A stretch of 64,000 bases of DNA from Entoloma clypeatum (GCA_963565915.1 OY751496.1:3410001-3474000), one strand, 5' to 3'. Shown: positions 51,059 through 60,584, counted from the first letter of the stretch. The notes: generated from the sequence alone by a model not told the origin. Numbers and translations are program-made.

Positions 51059-52572
51059 ATATCTCGCTCCTCAGTAGCGCGTCGATTCTTTTCCTGCAGG
51101 TCCGCGATAAGTTCATCTCTTTTATCGCGGGTGTTTCGATTGGTCTGAAGTGTAACTAGGCCATTCGGAATCAAGTCAATGATTCCGTCCTCCGGAAGAT
51201 CCTCAACGAAGAACTGTTTACGGTTCCTCCACTGATGGTCTACCCGGTCTTTGGGTGACAGGTTAGAGGGTTCCTTCGGCACAGTCTTGAAATCAACTTT
51301 TGTTCCATTGTCCAGAGTGTGGACTTTGCCTTCAGCAACGTCAGCGGCGAGGAATTCACAATGGGCGATATAATGTCCAGGACCCCAACAGTAATGGCAT
51401 TGGTCTCGTCGTCCAGATGATCGGTTCGACGATCCTTGGTACGACTGATTACCAGGTCTCTCAGGGCGGTCACCGTCCTTATGCCACGTATTCAACAAGG
51501 TATGGACAGTTTCGATCGACTTGGTGGTTTCCCCATGTCGCTGAGTGCTTTCCTTAGACATGTTGACAAGAACGTCGGTGTTCTTTGCCATCGACTCATT
51601 CAAGTCCTCAAGAAGTTGTACCATGCGGTCGTTCGGACTCAGCAGGGTAGGTCCTTCAATGGGCCTTTGTAAAATCATATGCTGAGTTCTAGTAGGGGGC
51701 CTAGCCGTCGTTCCTGTAGTACTGACTGAGGTTCCGGAGGTACTACTGGCCGTGATCGTATTGTAACTTTCGGCTGATCGTACCAAGCCCTCCAAAACCT
51801 TAAGCAGAGTCTCGAATTCGATCGGGTCTGTATGATGACGTGGCGTCTTCTCTCGTTCTTTTCCAGACGACGAACTGACTCCTTTCAAAGACAGTTGGGA
51901 GACCTGCCAAACCACAGTCCTCTTCAGTTCGGGGTCGAGACAGCTCAAAAACTTTGTAACTATTTCTCGGTTCGAAATGCAGCCACCGCTTACGAGCTTT
52001 CGTCCTTCATATTTGAAGCCTCTGATAAATTCTAACATAGCTGATAGGTTCTCAGTCGTTAGCGGTTTCGACTTAGCACACAGCTTGTCTAGACGCGCGA
52101 CCGAGCCCTCAATACTATCGGTTGCTTCGGGGTAGTGGCTAACGAGTTCCTCTTTGAACTCGTCGTAGGAGTTACCAATCGGGTAAGCCTCCAAGACCGT
52201 CCATTCATCTGAGCTTCGTTGATCAGCGTAATACCTCAACCAGTCTTTGTGGTCTTGGTCGCCATTGACTCCAGCTCGTTCCATTTCTTTCTCAACATCC
52301 TCAATGTAACGGAGCAACTCCTCGGGCCGAGCCTTGTCATAGGACGGCGCTTTGTTGTCGCGTCTGTTAGGCATTCCTCTCTTGCGTGATTCCGATGACA
52401 TTGTATCTGAATCAGGTTTCTTTTCTAGGTCTAGTTTCGGGGTTTCAGATGCCGGCGTAAAATGCGCGGGCTTCAAGATATATTTCTGTTTTGAACTTTC
52501 ACCACGTTTCTTGGGTGCCAGTTCGGGTGCAAAGGGGTTATTCGGGCTGTCAACGGGACCACTTTTGGTCAT
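50854..52572 (-). CDS. Gag of element B
   Basis: 572 codons from MTKSGPVDSPNNPFAPEL. A helical capsid-like domain spans roughly residues 70-240 (EELLRYIEDVEKEMERAGVN, KDWLRYYADQRSSDEWTVLE, ILEFIRGF-like sequence); the zinc knuckle CHYCWGPGHYIAHC (C-x2-C-x4-H-x4-C) is near residue 400. The C-terminus is glutamine/serine-rich and ends VEKGFPRAQ. The frameshift heptamer lies 12 nt before the stop. It forms the particle and packages the RNA. Confidence 0.88.
   Translation of the reverse strand: MTKSGPVDSPNNPFAPELAPKKRGESSKQKYILKPAHFTPASETPKLDLEKKPDSDTMSSESRKRGMPNRRDNKAPSYDKARPEELLRYIEDVEKEMERAGVNGDQDHKDWLRYYADQRSSDEWTVLEAYPIGNSYDEFKEELVSHYPEATDSIEGSVARLDKLCAKSKPLTTENLSAMLEFIRGFKYEGRKLVSGGCISNREIVTKFLSCLDPELKRTVVWQVSQLSLKGVSSSSGKEREKTPRHHTDPIEFETLLKVLEGLVRSAESYNTITASSTSGTSVSTTGTTARPPTRTQHMILQRPIEGPTLLSPNDRMVQLLEDLNESMAKNTDVLVNMSKESTQRHGETTKSIETVHTLLNTWHKDGDRPERPGNQSYQGSSNRSSGRRDQCHYCWGPGHYIAHCEFLAADVAEGKVHTLDNGTKVDFKTVPKEPSNLSPKDRVDHQWRNRKQFFVEDLPEDGIIDLIPNGLVTLQTNRNTRDKRDELIADLQEKNRRATEERDMWKAITAPRQSNMSAPVAPQASQNVSTVAPTQTSMDPKSMEFMSMLAKMMSLSTTNQEGVEKGFPRAQ
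50869..50875 (-). promoter_or_regulatory. -1 frameshift heptamer GGGTTTC, gag/protease of element B
   Basis: Gag codons read AA-G GGT TTC CCC; the X-XXY-YYZ rule is met. The gag stop follows at 50,854-50,856, and the protease ORF continues in the -1 frame (REGFPQSSMIATR). Confidence 0.7.
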
Positions 52573-52900
52573 TCGTTGAGCTGCACGTTTCAGATTAAGT
52601 CCACGGGATGGACGTGAAGGGTTTCTGGGTATTCGGTGTCAAACAAGGTCTTTGTTCAGCAAATTGGTTGGATATTCCGCGGATTCTTCAAAGGTGCGTT
52701 TCCTTCCTAGGAATCTGGGGGATTCTTCGGGGTTATAAGGTTCCGCGTCCTTTGCTTTCAGGCGAGAAGTTACGGTCGAGTTATCAACTGAAGACACTTT
52801 GCGTCTCAAACGCCGAAGCGCGATTTATGGGTCAGGGTGGGGTATGACTTCCACGAAGGAAATCGGCAGGCAAACAGGTCCGAACTACTGAAACCACCCC
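52573..52900 (-). other. Leader of element B between primer-binding site and gag
   Basis: A non-coding leader of about 330 nt. It is where packaging signals would be expected; none were identified. Confidence 0.5.
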
Positions 52901-52915
52901 TCGCGGTGGGCTCCA
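52901..52915 (-). promoter_or_regulatory. tRNA primer-binding site of element B
   Basis: On the minus strand TGGAGCCCACCGCGA starts two bases after the 5' LTR. It would pair with a tRNA 3' end ...GGGCTCCA. The identical 15-mer follows the LTR of the mini-LTR unit at 60,947. Confidence 0.8.
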
Positions 52916-52917
52916 GA

Positions 52918-54112
52918 TGAGAAGATGGTTCTGAATGGACGGAGAAATGTGTCGAACACTGAGTGAGTGCCCGAAAAACACCTCTAACCAATCACCAACA
53001 CAACCCTTCAATAAGTTCTAGGTGGGCGGGACGAAATCCCTTTGTTTCGGTGAGGTTCGGGGGGGGTTTGTCTGGGGTGTGAAATTCAACTCGCAAACAC
53101 GCGTTGAAATCCGGGTATGTGATTCAATAAAGAGCTTTTTAAGGAATCGGTTTTGATCTCAAGGTCCACAGAGTCCCTTTCGATCCAACAGGCAACAATC
53201 AAGGTTTCAACAAGGCAACAGGTGAGCACTCAGGCTCCAACAATCAACTGGTTCAATATGAGACTTTAGACAACCACAGCGCACTCAAACACACAGAGGA
53301 GAGAGCTACGTTATGATCTGGGGGAAGACCCAGCCTAATTCTACAGTACATGACAATATCGAGAGGTTTTTATACATGAGACGGCAATTTAGAATAAATA
53401 AAGTTTATCATAAGTAAAAGGTAAAATCAAATCGGTCCGTGGTATATTGTCCATTGCGAGCATGTGAAAGGGTCACCAGGGACCATATCTGATGTTTTTC
53501 CATGCGTCGAGAGGGTTACGGACCCTAAAGGAGTGGAGCGACAAGGGCGCGTTGTTTCGCGAGCATTCCAGAGCATCGCATCAATATTGATGGAGTCGAT
53601 CAAGGGTCCGGTTTCCATGAATCAAGGGTTTGGGCCCTTGGGTACCAACTCGGTGCCTCGGCAGCCATCAACGATCCCGTTTCCAAGGGTCGTTCTATTT
53701 CGGGTAAGTTACGCATTTGGCATTACGGCATCAGTGATCGCGCATCGCATTTCGTGATGCTGGGCATTATTGCTTGATTATAAGTCCCCCGGGTCTCTGT
53801 AGTGTCCATAGACCATAGTGTTGTATATTGGATAGGGTGATAGGTCAAAGAAATATTATTACTGCCTCCCTCACTGGTCTTATCCAGTGAGAATAGAAAG
53901 TTTGTGTCAAGCCTATAGTTAAGCCCTCAGAATGTGACTGTTCCTATGATCATGACCAAAGGTGGTTCAGTGGTATTTAGACACTCTTAGGTAGCCAGTT
54001 GTACCATCAGTTCCAATAGAATAATGTTTAACGGAGCCGATATAATGTTCTTTCATTGACAAAACCGTGGGAATTTCGCAAATTTGGCTGTAGCCGCGCG
54101 ATGGTCGTATCA
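52918..54112 (-). repeat. Element B 5' LTR (about 1195 bp)
   Basis: It starts TGAGAAGATGG and ends GGTCGTATCA on the + strand (TG...CA), bounded on the right by the GCGC duplication and on the left by two bases and the primer-binding site. The first ~609 bp match 36,030-36,638; the rest has no second copy here. A minus-strand TATAAAAACC lies near 53,370. Confidence 0.85.
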
Positions 54113-54560
54113 GCGCGGGGCAGGAGCTCGATCTTCCTCCGATATTCCTGCGAGATCACAGAAGGTGTGAAAGGTCGCGAGACCTGTTCCATAGGTCTCT
54201 ACAGTGCTAGGTGCCCAGGCTTTGTGGAGCACGGTTTCGAGGTGTTCTACCATTGCCTGTGTGAGGGGAAGGGGGTTCTCATTTTCATTGAGGTTGTCGC
54301 GGGATTTCGACGGGCGCCACTTTTGTAGTCTATCTCTGGCCTTGCATGGAGGTCTGAGGGGATGTGGGAAGACGTTGAATTGTTCGGTTTGGATGGGCAA
54401 AGTCGAGATCTGGTTGGTAGTTGGGGCTGTGTATTGGACGGGGGTTGCGTCAGGTATCGAGGGGTCCAGACCCACGCTCGCTAGCGTGAGATTGAGTTTT
54501 GAGCTCCTCGAAAAGTTCGAGGGTTTCTCGATCGGTTTCGTCTGAAGGGTGTGCGAGAGG
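54113..54560 (-). CDS. Tyrosine recombinase, N-terminal part (split by element B)
   Basis: Minus-strand text LTQAMVEHLETVLHKAWAPS, TVETYGTGLATFHTFCDLAG, ISEEDRAPAP is the SAM-like core-binding part of DIRS-type recombinases. The frame overlaps the end of RNase H. It is cut at GCGC; the continuation (RELLEVF) is at 36,029 and below. Confidence 0.75.
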
Positions 54561-55247
54561 CTCACGTTCAAACCTGTCGGTATGCTTGGTACGATTTCGC
54601 CACCGTCGGTCCAGGCCGTCCTCCATCCCTGATGTGGTGTTGATGTCGCAGATGAAAGGAGTGAGAGCTGGGGCGATGGGTATGGGTGGGAGGAGCAGAT
54701 CGTCTGGGGGGTAAGTCCCTCTGGATGGGCCGTCTGCTGGGTTGAGGGCCGAAGGGACGTAACGGGTGTGGTATTTGACTCCCAGTTCTTCTTCCATGCC
54801 GTGAATTCGCTTGAAGACGTCGTTGACCTCTTGGTTCCTGCTGCGACCTTTCCACCAACCTTCGACAACTCCCCGGTTGTCTCCGTAGAGTCGGATGTCC
54901 TTGGCATCTGAAAAGAGCCGTGTTGCAACAGTTGCGAGGAATTCAAAACCCACGGCCTCGGCCCAGGTGATGTCTCTGCCGCTTTCCTCCCAGCCCTGGA
55001 CCAAGAGCCAAGCTTGCCAGTGTTGCCCGACAACGATTCCGATTCCGGTGGAGGAGCTGGCATCGGAGTAAGCTTGGATATCGATGATCTGTTGAGGGGG
55101 TGATATAACGTGGGGGGGTGGTGGGTTTAGGAGTTTGTTGGTCCACCACACGAGATCCTTGATTACTGATCACGAGGGGGTTCGTGGCTTGAACGGCTCG
55201 TTGTAAAAATAGCGCATCATTGCCTCAAGGCCGGTGAGGTATGCACG
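54450..55247 (-). CDS. RNase H of the DIRS-like element (copy adjoining the recombinase)
   Basis: WWTNKLLNPPPPHVISPPQQ, then IQAYSDASSSTGIGIV (first Asp), DITWAEAVGFEFLATV (Glu), IRLYGDNRGVVEGW (Asp), and YVPSALNPADGPSRG (last Asp): a complete RNase H set. A linker to 54,450 overlaps the recombinase frame. An in-frame TGA near 55,165 separates it from the RT frame. Bases 54,698-55,247 duplicate 57,079-57,628. Confidence 0.8.
54698..55247. repeat. 550-bp direct duplication, left copy (flanks the LINE)
   Basis: Matches 57,079-57,628 with two substitutions seen (GAAGACGTC/GAAGACATC and AAGCTTGCC/AAGCTCGCC). It ends exactly at the first base of the LINE. Confidence 0.95.
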
Positions 55248-55250
55248 GGT

Positions 55251-56969
55251 GTCGTCAAGTCTATCTCCAAAGTCCAAAGACGCGCAGCGTTATGGATTCT
55301 GGGAGCCTTCCGTACCACCCCCACAGGGGCGGTCGAAGCACTTGCCGGCCTGCCTCCGGTGCACTTGCACCTCAAGAAGCTCTCCTGCAGAAACCGTGTC
55401 CGCATGCACTCCCTTGCACCCAGACACATGACCGTCATGGTATGCGACGAGGATGACCCCTCCAAGCGTCCGTGGTACTCCCCGGAATTTATGTACAACC
55501 TTAAATCCCCCCTCGTTGATATCTGGGCATACCGTGCAAATGTAACTGTCCCCCTATCGCCCTTCAATAACTACAACGAACCAGGGAAACGCGTCCTCGA
55601 CCGATTCCCTGAACGCGTAATTCACGACATCACCCTTATACGCGGCAAGACCGCCAAGGATCGTGCCGAAGCCAGAAAGGCGCGCCTCATCACCCTTAAC
55701 AAGGTGTTTGACGCCAACATCTGCTCCAACAAATCCGCCGTCATTGTCACTGACGCGGCAGTTCCCTCCCTCTCGTCGGGCCACCAAGCTGTTGCAGCCT
55801 GGGAAACCTGGCACAAGGGGCACTCCATAGACAAAGACTGGGCGGCCGGCGGCCTCGCAGTCTCTGATGACACTGAAACCTTAGCTATCGGACACGGGTT
55901 CTCGAACCTGGTCAGTCAGCTAGGGGGTCTCTCTCAACTGGAAGTAATCCATGTTTTCACCGACTCTGTCAACGCCATTCGGCGCGCCACAGACCCGGAT
56001 CTCCACTCCTCGCAGGCAACTGCGCTCGCTATCATCAGCAACCTGATTCCTTGGTTTGAGGAACCCGGTCTGAATTCCAAGATCATCTTTCACCATGTCC
56101 CCGACTGTTCGGACCATGGTTTTGAACCTCACCGTGCAGTGCACGACTTCGCCTCCTCAATTCGCATTGAGTGTGGTGAGTCGGCCGCTAGATCCCTTGA
56201 CTTCAACACGAAGCAATTCACGGACGACATGCTTAGTGACTGGAACAACCTGTACCAGTCCCCCAAGTATGTTGGCCGATTCTACCAATTCCCGAGGTCG
56301 TGCGTCAGACGCCAAGACCACGCTCGGGCCAAACGTATGAAGCCGTCCCACCTCAAGGGCGGTACATGGCTTAAGGATGTGGGTCACTCCCAATCCCTCA
56401 CGGCTCAAATGGTCCGTGGCCTCACCAGCCACGCCCCAATTGGCCACTATAGACATAGGTTCAACATTGGTGACAAGGCTGAACAATGCGACTGTGGTCA
56501 GAGGTCCGCCGAGGACTTTGCCCACGTTTTCTACAAATGTCTGCATCACCCCACCAGGCCACCAGACATGCCCACCTTCTCGAGGAACTCTCCCATCTGG
56601 GACGTCTTCGGGAAATTTATCATGGATAACCCAGGGGCATTTGCCTTCCGGGATCGTCCAACGCCCAACACAACCGTTGGCGGTAGTCGCGTGGTAGCGC
56701 GCTGGGTTCAAAGGGGTGCAGCCCCCTCTGGCAAGCGAACGCGATCGAAGGATAAGAACCGCACAGGCGCTTCTTTGGGGGGCAGGGCGCAGTCACCCCC
56801 CAGCGCCGCTAACGGCCAACCTCGCAAGGTTGGAGTGCTCTTGTATCGCGCGACCGAATACTCGGGGGCGCATACTAACGCGTTTGTTTATAACAGACTC
56901 CCCCGTCCTGGCGCGAGGACTTTTCAGCTCGACGGAGCTCTGCGCCGCTTGTTCTTCCTGCGTACGTAG
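55251..56969 (+). CDS. LINE ORF2, C-terminal part with RNase H
   Basis: The frame is open from the truncation point: VKSISKVQRRAALWILGAF and TTPTGAVEALAGLPPVHL are the post-RT region of LINE ORF2; SAVIVTDAAVPSLSSG (Asp), VIHVFTDSVNAIRRA (Asp) and HRAVHDFASSIRI (His/Asp) are RNase H; CDCGQRSAEDFAHVFYKC is the C-terminal CCHC motif. The final ~120 residues are basic. It lacks RT and endonuclease, so it cannot move by itself. Confidence 0.85.
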   Translation, partial: VVKSISKVQRRAALWILGAFRTTPTGAVEALAGLPPVHLHLKKLSCRNRVRMHSLAPRHMTVMVCDEDDPSKRPWYSPEFMYNLKSPLVDIWAYRANVTVPLSPFNNYNEPGKRVLDRFPERVIHDITLIRGKTAKDRAEARKARLITLNKVFDANICSNKSAVIVTDAAVPSLSSGHQAVAAWETWHKGHSIDKDWAAGGLAVSDDTETLAIGHGFSNLVSQLGGLSQLEVIHVFTDSVNAIRRATDPDLHSSQATALAIISNLIPWFEEPGLNSKIIFHHVPDCSDHGFEPHRAVHDFASSIRIECGESAARSLDFNTKQFTDDMLSDWNNLYQSPKYVGRFYQFPRSCVRRQDHARAKRMKPSHLKGGTWLKDVGHSQSLTAQMVRGLTSHAPIGHYRHRFNIGDKAEQCDCGQRSAEDFAHVFYKCLHHPTRPPDMPTFSRNSPIWDVFGKFIMDNPGAFAFRDRPTPNTTVGGSRVVARWVQRGAAPSGKRTRSKDKNRTGASLGGRAQSPPSAANGQPRKVGVLLYRATEYSGAHTNAFVYNRLPRPGARTFQLDGALRRLFFLRT

Positions 56970-57044
56970 GTCCTCGGACCGATGTAGTTAATTCTATATC
57001 AAGCGGACTGTACCCCTAGTATACCGCTATATAAATTGTTGACC

Positions 57045-57045
<1 letters not shown>

Positions 57046-57078
<33 letters not shown>
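57046..57078 (+). repeat. Poly(A) tract, 33 A
   Basis: An uninterrupted A-run at the 3' end of the LINE, directly followed by the right copy of the 550-bp duplication. Confidence 0.97.
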
Positions 57079-57080
<2 letters not shown>

Positions 57081-57628
57081 TCGTCTGGGGGGTAAGTCCC
57101 TCTGGATGGGCCGTCTGCTGGGTTGAGGGCCGAAGGGACGTAACGGGTGTGGTATTTGACTCCCAGTTCTTCTTCCATGCCGTGAATTCGCTTGAAGACA
57201 TCGTTGACCTCTTGGTTCCTGCTGCGACCTTTCCACCAACCTTCGACAACTCCCCGGTTGTCTCCGTAGAGTCGGATGTCCTTGGCATCTGAAAAGAGCC
57301 GTGTTGCAACAGTTGCGAGGAATTCAAAACCCACGGCCTCGGCCCAGGTGATGTCTCTGCCGCTTTCCTCCCAGCCCTGGACCAAGAGCCAAGCTCGCCA
57401 GTGTTGCCCGACAACGATTCCGATTCCGGTGGAGGAGCTGGCATCGGAGTAAGCTTGGATATCGATGATCTGTTGAGGGGGTGATATAACGTGGGGGGGT
57501 GGTGGGTTTAGGAGTTTGTTGGTCCACCACACGAGATCCTTGATTACTGATCACGAGGGGGTTCGTGGCTTGAACGGCTCGTTGTAAAAATAGCGCATCA
57601 TTGCCTCAAGGCCGGTGAGGTATGCACG
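57079..57628. repeat. 550-bp direct duplication, right copy
   Basis: Right partner of 54,698-55,247. It carries the RNase H text up to PPDD and the in-frame TGA at 57,549-57,551. Confidence 0.95.
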
Positions 57629-59008
57629 TCCCTGTGGGATGACATAAGTTGAGTGCATGAGTTTTCCATACAGTTTTAGAAGTTCATTTAATTGGTGTGT
57701 TCGGCTTGTGTTCCATCTTTGGATGGCCTCAAGGTACTTGGCGCGTTTCCTGTCTGTTAGGGTTACGGTTTTGTTGCGGATGTCCCAGCGGAAGCCAATG
57801 AAGTCGTTTGAGGTTGCAAAAGGTAGGTCCTTGCTGAGTTGCCAAGGGATGCCAAGGGGGAAGGACACATCGTCGATGTCTTCCTGGGTGTAGGCGTGTG
57901 ATTGATTGGTATCCCGTTGGGGAAAATTCAGTAAGGGGAATTTCATGTCCTCGTGCCATTCCTCAATCCGGTCATTGGGAAGTGTTGATCCAGTGAACCA
58001 GATTCTCCCCCTCTCGTGCTTTTCACCGCCCTGGTCTATGATGACCTGTCTGGTGATTTTTCTGAGTTTGTTGTAATTTTCAATCTGGTCGCGAGGAAGC
58101 CGAAAGAAGATGTGGTCGTCGACCCATTTGGTGATGGGGCCGATTCCTTTGGCACGCATGAGATCTGCCCCTGCATCGCCGATGATGCCGTGAATTCCTG
58201 CTGAGGATGCCAGTCCGAAGCAGCAGCACGTGTCTACTGCAAACTGATCGTCTTCCGTGGTCCTGACCACGAGGCCAGGCCATTGTTCATGACGAATGGG
58301 GATGGTCCTGTATGCTTCGGCGACGTCCCTCACTGCTGCTTCAGTTTCGGGTGGGAGTGATGCTATGAGCGCGCACATTGTTGCGAAAGTGCCCCAGGTG
58401 CATGGGAACTGAGATGAATCTATCTGTGAGTTCACCGATCGAACGGGTAGGGCATTTCGGGGGTGTGACAGGTTCTGTATGATCCTGAATTTGCCTTGTT
58501 GTCCCGGTTTGGGAATGATGGAGATGGGGGCTGTCTGGAAAGGACCTATCTCGGCTTCGAGCTTTGATCTCGTGAAAGGTCCTATGTATCGGCCTTTGGC
58601 ATACTCATTGGAGACCATTGCATTGAAGATATCAAGATGTTCAAATGTGGATGCATTGTTTGGGGGGATGTAGGTTTGATATACTGGACTGATGCCAGCG
58701 TCGAAGCCATAAACTAAATCGAACGGGATGGTAGGGTAGCGAGAGATTAGTCCGGATTCTACTAAATGATGATGCCAAGCCTGAGGTAAGTATGGGGTGC
58801 GTGCCTCATTTCTGCGTAGTGCTAGGCTGTGCGAGGGGGCAAGTTTGAGCTCCATGTGAGGAAGATCCACAGCCGGAGCATTCGTGCCTGACGGTGTGGT
58901 CAATGCGTTTGCATCCTGATGTGCGTTGCCAGTCCATGCACAGGACCTGACTGCGTGGGTTGATGAGTTGGTTTCTATCATCTCTGGAACACCGGGCTGT
59001 CTTACCAT
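57551..59008 (-). CDS. Reverse transcriptase of the DIRS-like element
   Basis: 485 codons. RT motifs: SIIPKPGQQGKFRIIQNLSH, VRDVAEAYRTIPIRHEQWPG (first catalytic Asp), CCCFGLASSAGIHG and KWVDDHIFFRLPRD (catalytic VDD). C-terminal thumb-like text TVTLTDRKRAKYLEAIQRW and YVIPQGRAYLTGLEAMMRYF. It ends at TGA (57,551), and the same frame continues as SVIKDLVWWTNKLL into RNase H, so RT and RNase H were probably one frame. The N-terminus overlaps the zinc-finger ORF by ~200 nt in another phase. Confidence 0.88.
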   Translation of the reverse strand: MVRQPGVPEMIETNSSTHAVRSCAWTGNAHQDANALTTPSGTNAPAVDLPHMELKLAPSHSLALRRNEARTPYLPQAWHHHLVESGLISRYPTIPFDLVYGFDAGISPVYQTYIPPNNASTFEHLDIFNAMVSNEYAKGRYIGPFTRSKLEAEIGPFQTAPISIIPKPGQQGKFRIIQNLSHPRNALPVRSVNSQIDSSQFPCTWGTFATMCALIASLPPETEAAVRDVAEAYRTIPIRHEQWPGLVVRTTEDDQFAVDTCCCFGLASSAGIHGIIGDAGADLMRAKGIGPITKWVDDHIFFRLPRDQIENYNKLRKITRQVIIDQGGEKHERGRIWFTGSTLPNDRIEEWHEDMKFPLLNFPQRDTNQSHAYTQEDIDDVSFPLGIPWQLSKDLPFATSNDFIGFRWDIRNKTVTLTDRKRAKYLEAIQRWNTSRTHQLNELLKLYGKLMHSTYVIPQGRAYLTGLEAMMRYFYNEPFKPRTPS

Positions 59009-59537
59009 CCCAGGTAAGAGTGGTGTTGCAGCCGGCTATGTTATGTGGGTGACGTCCGAGACAGAGCGCGCAGGCTGAAAGGTCTTGGGATGCTTGTTTG
59101 TCTGGGTTTCCAGAGCGTGTCGCCCTTCTGTTGCGAGATGGGGATGCGGAACGGGTGCGTTCACCTCGACGGGCCTGCGGGGATGACGATCGGTTGCGAT
59201 GATGTCTCCCTGATTGGTTGCGGCGGTGTCTGGGTGAAGGAGGGGGTGAATTGGAGCGGTTTCCGCCTCGATGGTTCATCGGTTTGCGCTCGTATTTGCT
59301 CGTCGATTGAAGGTTGGACTGATGGAGACACGTTTGGGGAAGAGAAGGGGGAAGGAATGGGTCGGGGTGTCGATTTGCAGAGGTTGGTAAGGGACCCATG
59401 ATATATTGAGGGGGGAAATGACATGCGCGTGTTCGGGAGCAGCGGGGGGATGTCGTTTGCGGTGGACATCGTGCATGCAGGAGGGACATGACATATGTGT
59501 GATGCGAGATGCATGTTAAATGTTGGGTGCGTTGCAT
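58806..59537 (-). CDS. RS-rich, zinc-finger ORF of the DIRS-like element
   Basis: It contains an Arg/Ser-rich stretch (RHHRNRSSSPQARRGERTRS) and two cysteine clusters: CALCLGRHPHNIAGC and CSGCGSSSHGAQTC (C-x2-C-x4-H-x4-C). This is the nucleocapsid-like part of the particle protein. It is probably joined by splicing to the gag-like ORF at 59,706, since its first ~60 codons look non-coding. Confidence 0.65.
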   Translation of the reverse strand: MQRTQHLTCISHHTYVMSLLHARCPPQTTSPRCSRTRACHFPPQYIMGPLPTSANRHPDPFLPPSLPQTCLHQSNLQSTSKYERKPMNHRGGNRSNSPPPSPRHRRNQSGRHHRNRSSSPQARRGERTRSASPSRNRRATRSGNPDKQASQDLSACALCLGRHPHNIAGCNTTLTWDGKTARCSRDDRNQLINPRSQVLCMDWQRTSGCKRIDHTVRHECSGCGSSSHGAQTCPLAQPSTTQK

Positions 59538-59705
59538 GATGCATGTTGTGTTGCGTTGCGTGATGCATTAATTTCCGTGTCGGAAATGAGGGATGCGTGT
59601 GTTGCGGTCAAATGCGTGTTCGACGGGGGGGAGTTGATGTAGTTGCGATTTGGTTTTGGATGGTCGAGGGGACGTTTGTGTGGGGTGAATAATTGGGTAG
59701 TTTGA

Positions 59706-60584
59706 TTAGCAAGTGGGTTTGGGTGTAACTTTTAGGTTTGGAAAATGTACCGTGGCTTGTCTGTGCGCCGTTAGCGTGAGACGGGATTCAATCGCGTGGA
59801 GTCTTTCGAGGTTGATGGGGGTTAGGTCGAAGGCGCGTTTCGAGCCGAGAGTGTCGAACCACGCCTTGCGCACGGTGGCTTGGTATTCAATGAGAGCTTG
59901 GTCACTATCGTATGCGAGGTGGGAGCGTTGGATTTCTAGTGCGCAGAAGAAGTCAATCATGGCGGAAGTGTGCTTTTCTGGCCATAGCTCTTCTTTCATT
60001 ACACGGACAAGGATCTTGGCCGCGAAGGCGAGTTGGTCCCACGAGAGTGCCGTGTCGGGGACGGCGTTGCGGGAGGCTTTGGTGGTGGCAATGGGCCTGA
60101 GGTGCATCGTGTCCAAATCTTCGGTGGTGATGCCGAATGTCTCATTGGCGAAGGAGGTGGTGGGTATGGTGGCCTCAATGCATCCTTCTCTCGTGAAATA
60201 CCAAAGTTCAATCCATTGGAACTTGGTGAGCTTCTGACGGGCGTAGTCGAGAGGGTTGAGGGATTCGACGCTCGGAATGGTAATGCCGGATGGGAAATCG
60301 CCTGCTTTGGCGCTCGACTTGTTGGTTTCAGCTCCTTGATTAAGAAGGGCTGCGTCTGCGGCGGCTGCTGCTGCTGCTGTGGCTGCTTCCTCTTCGTCTC
60401 TAGTTACTTCCCAGGCGATGCGACGTATTTGGCGGTCGGCTTGCCAGTTTTGGCGAAGGATGGGGGTGACATTTGCTTCAGGGATTCCTAGATCAGTGAG
60501 GGCTTGTCGAGAGGCAGCATAATGTTCGCTGGTGAAGTCTGGCTCCAGTTCCTGTAGCGGGTCAGGAGCGAGTGGCATGTTCAC
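59706..60584 (-). CDS. Gag-like ORF of the DIRS-like element
   Basis: 292 codons from MNMPLAPDPLQELEPDFTSE. A helical region includes RRIAWEVTRDEEEAATAAAA (alanine run), SLNPLDYARQKLTKFQWIEL, TALSWDQLAFAAKILVRVMK and FDLTPINLERLHAIESRLTL. This resembles the first ORF of basidiomycete tyrosine-recombinase retroelements; no enzymatic motif. Probable structural protein. Confidence 0.6.
   Translation of the reverse strand: MNMPLAPDPLQELEPDFTSEHYAASRQALTDLGIPEANVTPILRQNWQADRQIRRIAWEVTRDEEEAATAAAAAAADAALLNQGAETNKSSAKAGDFPSGITIPSVESLNPLDYARQKLTKFQWIELWYFTREGCIEATIPTTSFANETFGITTEDLDTMHLRPIATTKASRNAVPDTALSWDQLAFAAKILVRVMKEELWPEKHTSAMIDFFCALEIQRSHLAYDSDQALIEYQATVRKAWFDTLGSKRAFDLTPINLERLHAIESRLTLTAHRQATVHFPNLKVTPKPTC

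Larger units (their letters stand above)
36030..54112 (-). mobile_element. Ty3/gypsy-type LTR retrotransposon (element B), carrying nested element C
   Basis: The orientation is minus: 5' LTR 52,918-54,112, primer-binding site 52,901-52,915, gag, protease, pol, then a 3' region and a truncated 3' LTR at 36,030-36,638. It is flanked by GCGC (36,026-36,029 and 54,113-54,116), a 4-bp target duplication in the tyrosine recombinase gene. Pol is uninterrupted and its catalytic motifs look intact. It would be complete except that element C and a deletion removed about 585 bp of the 3' LTR and the adjoining sequence. Confidence 0.88.
55248..57078 (+). mobile_element. 5'-truncated LINE (non-LTR retrotransposon) with poly(A) tail
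   Basis: An open LINE ORF2 tail, a short 3' UTR (56,970-57,045) and 33 A residues (57,046-57,078), inserted antisense to the DIRS-like element. The RT palm is missing, so the copy is 5' truncated. The RNase H plus C-terminal zinc motif suggests a Tad1-like clade, which is an inference. Confidence 0.9.

Noticed and set aside
52901..52915. tRNA-like 3' end TCGCGGTGGGCTCCA on the plus strand
   Set aside because: No cloverleaf precedes it; position two bases from an LTR makes it a primer-binding site.
57046..57239. Minus-strand ORFs beginning with a run of Phe
   Set aside because: Translation of the LINE poly(A) tail fused to the duplicated RNase H; not a gene.
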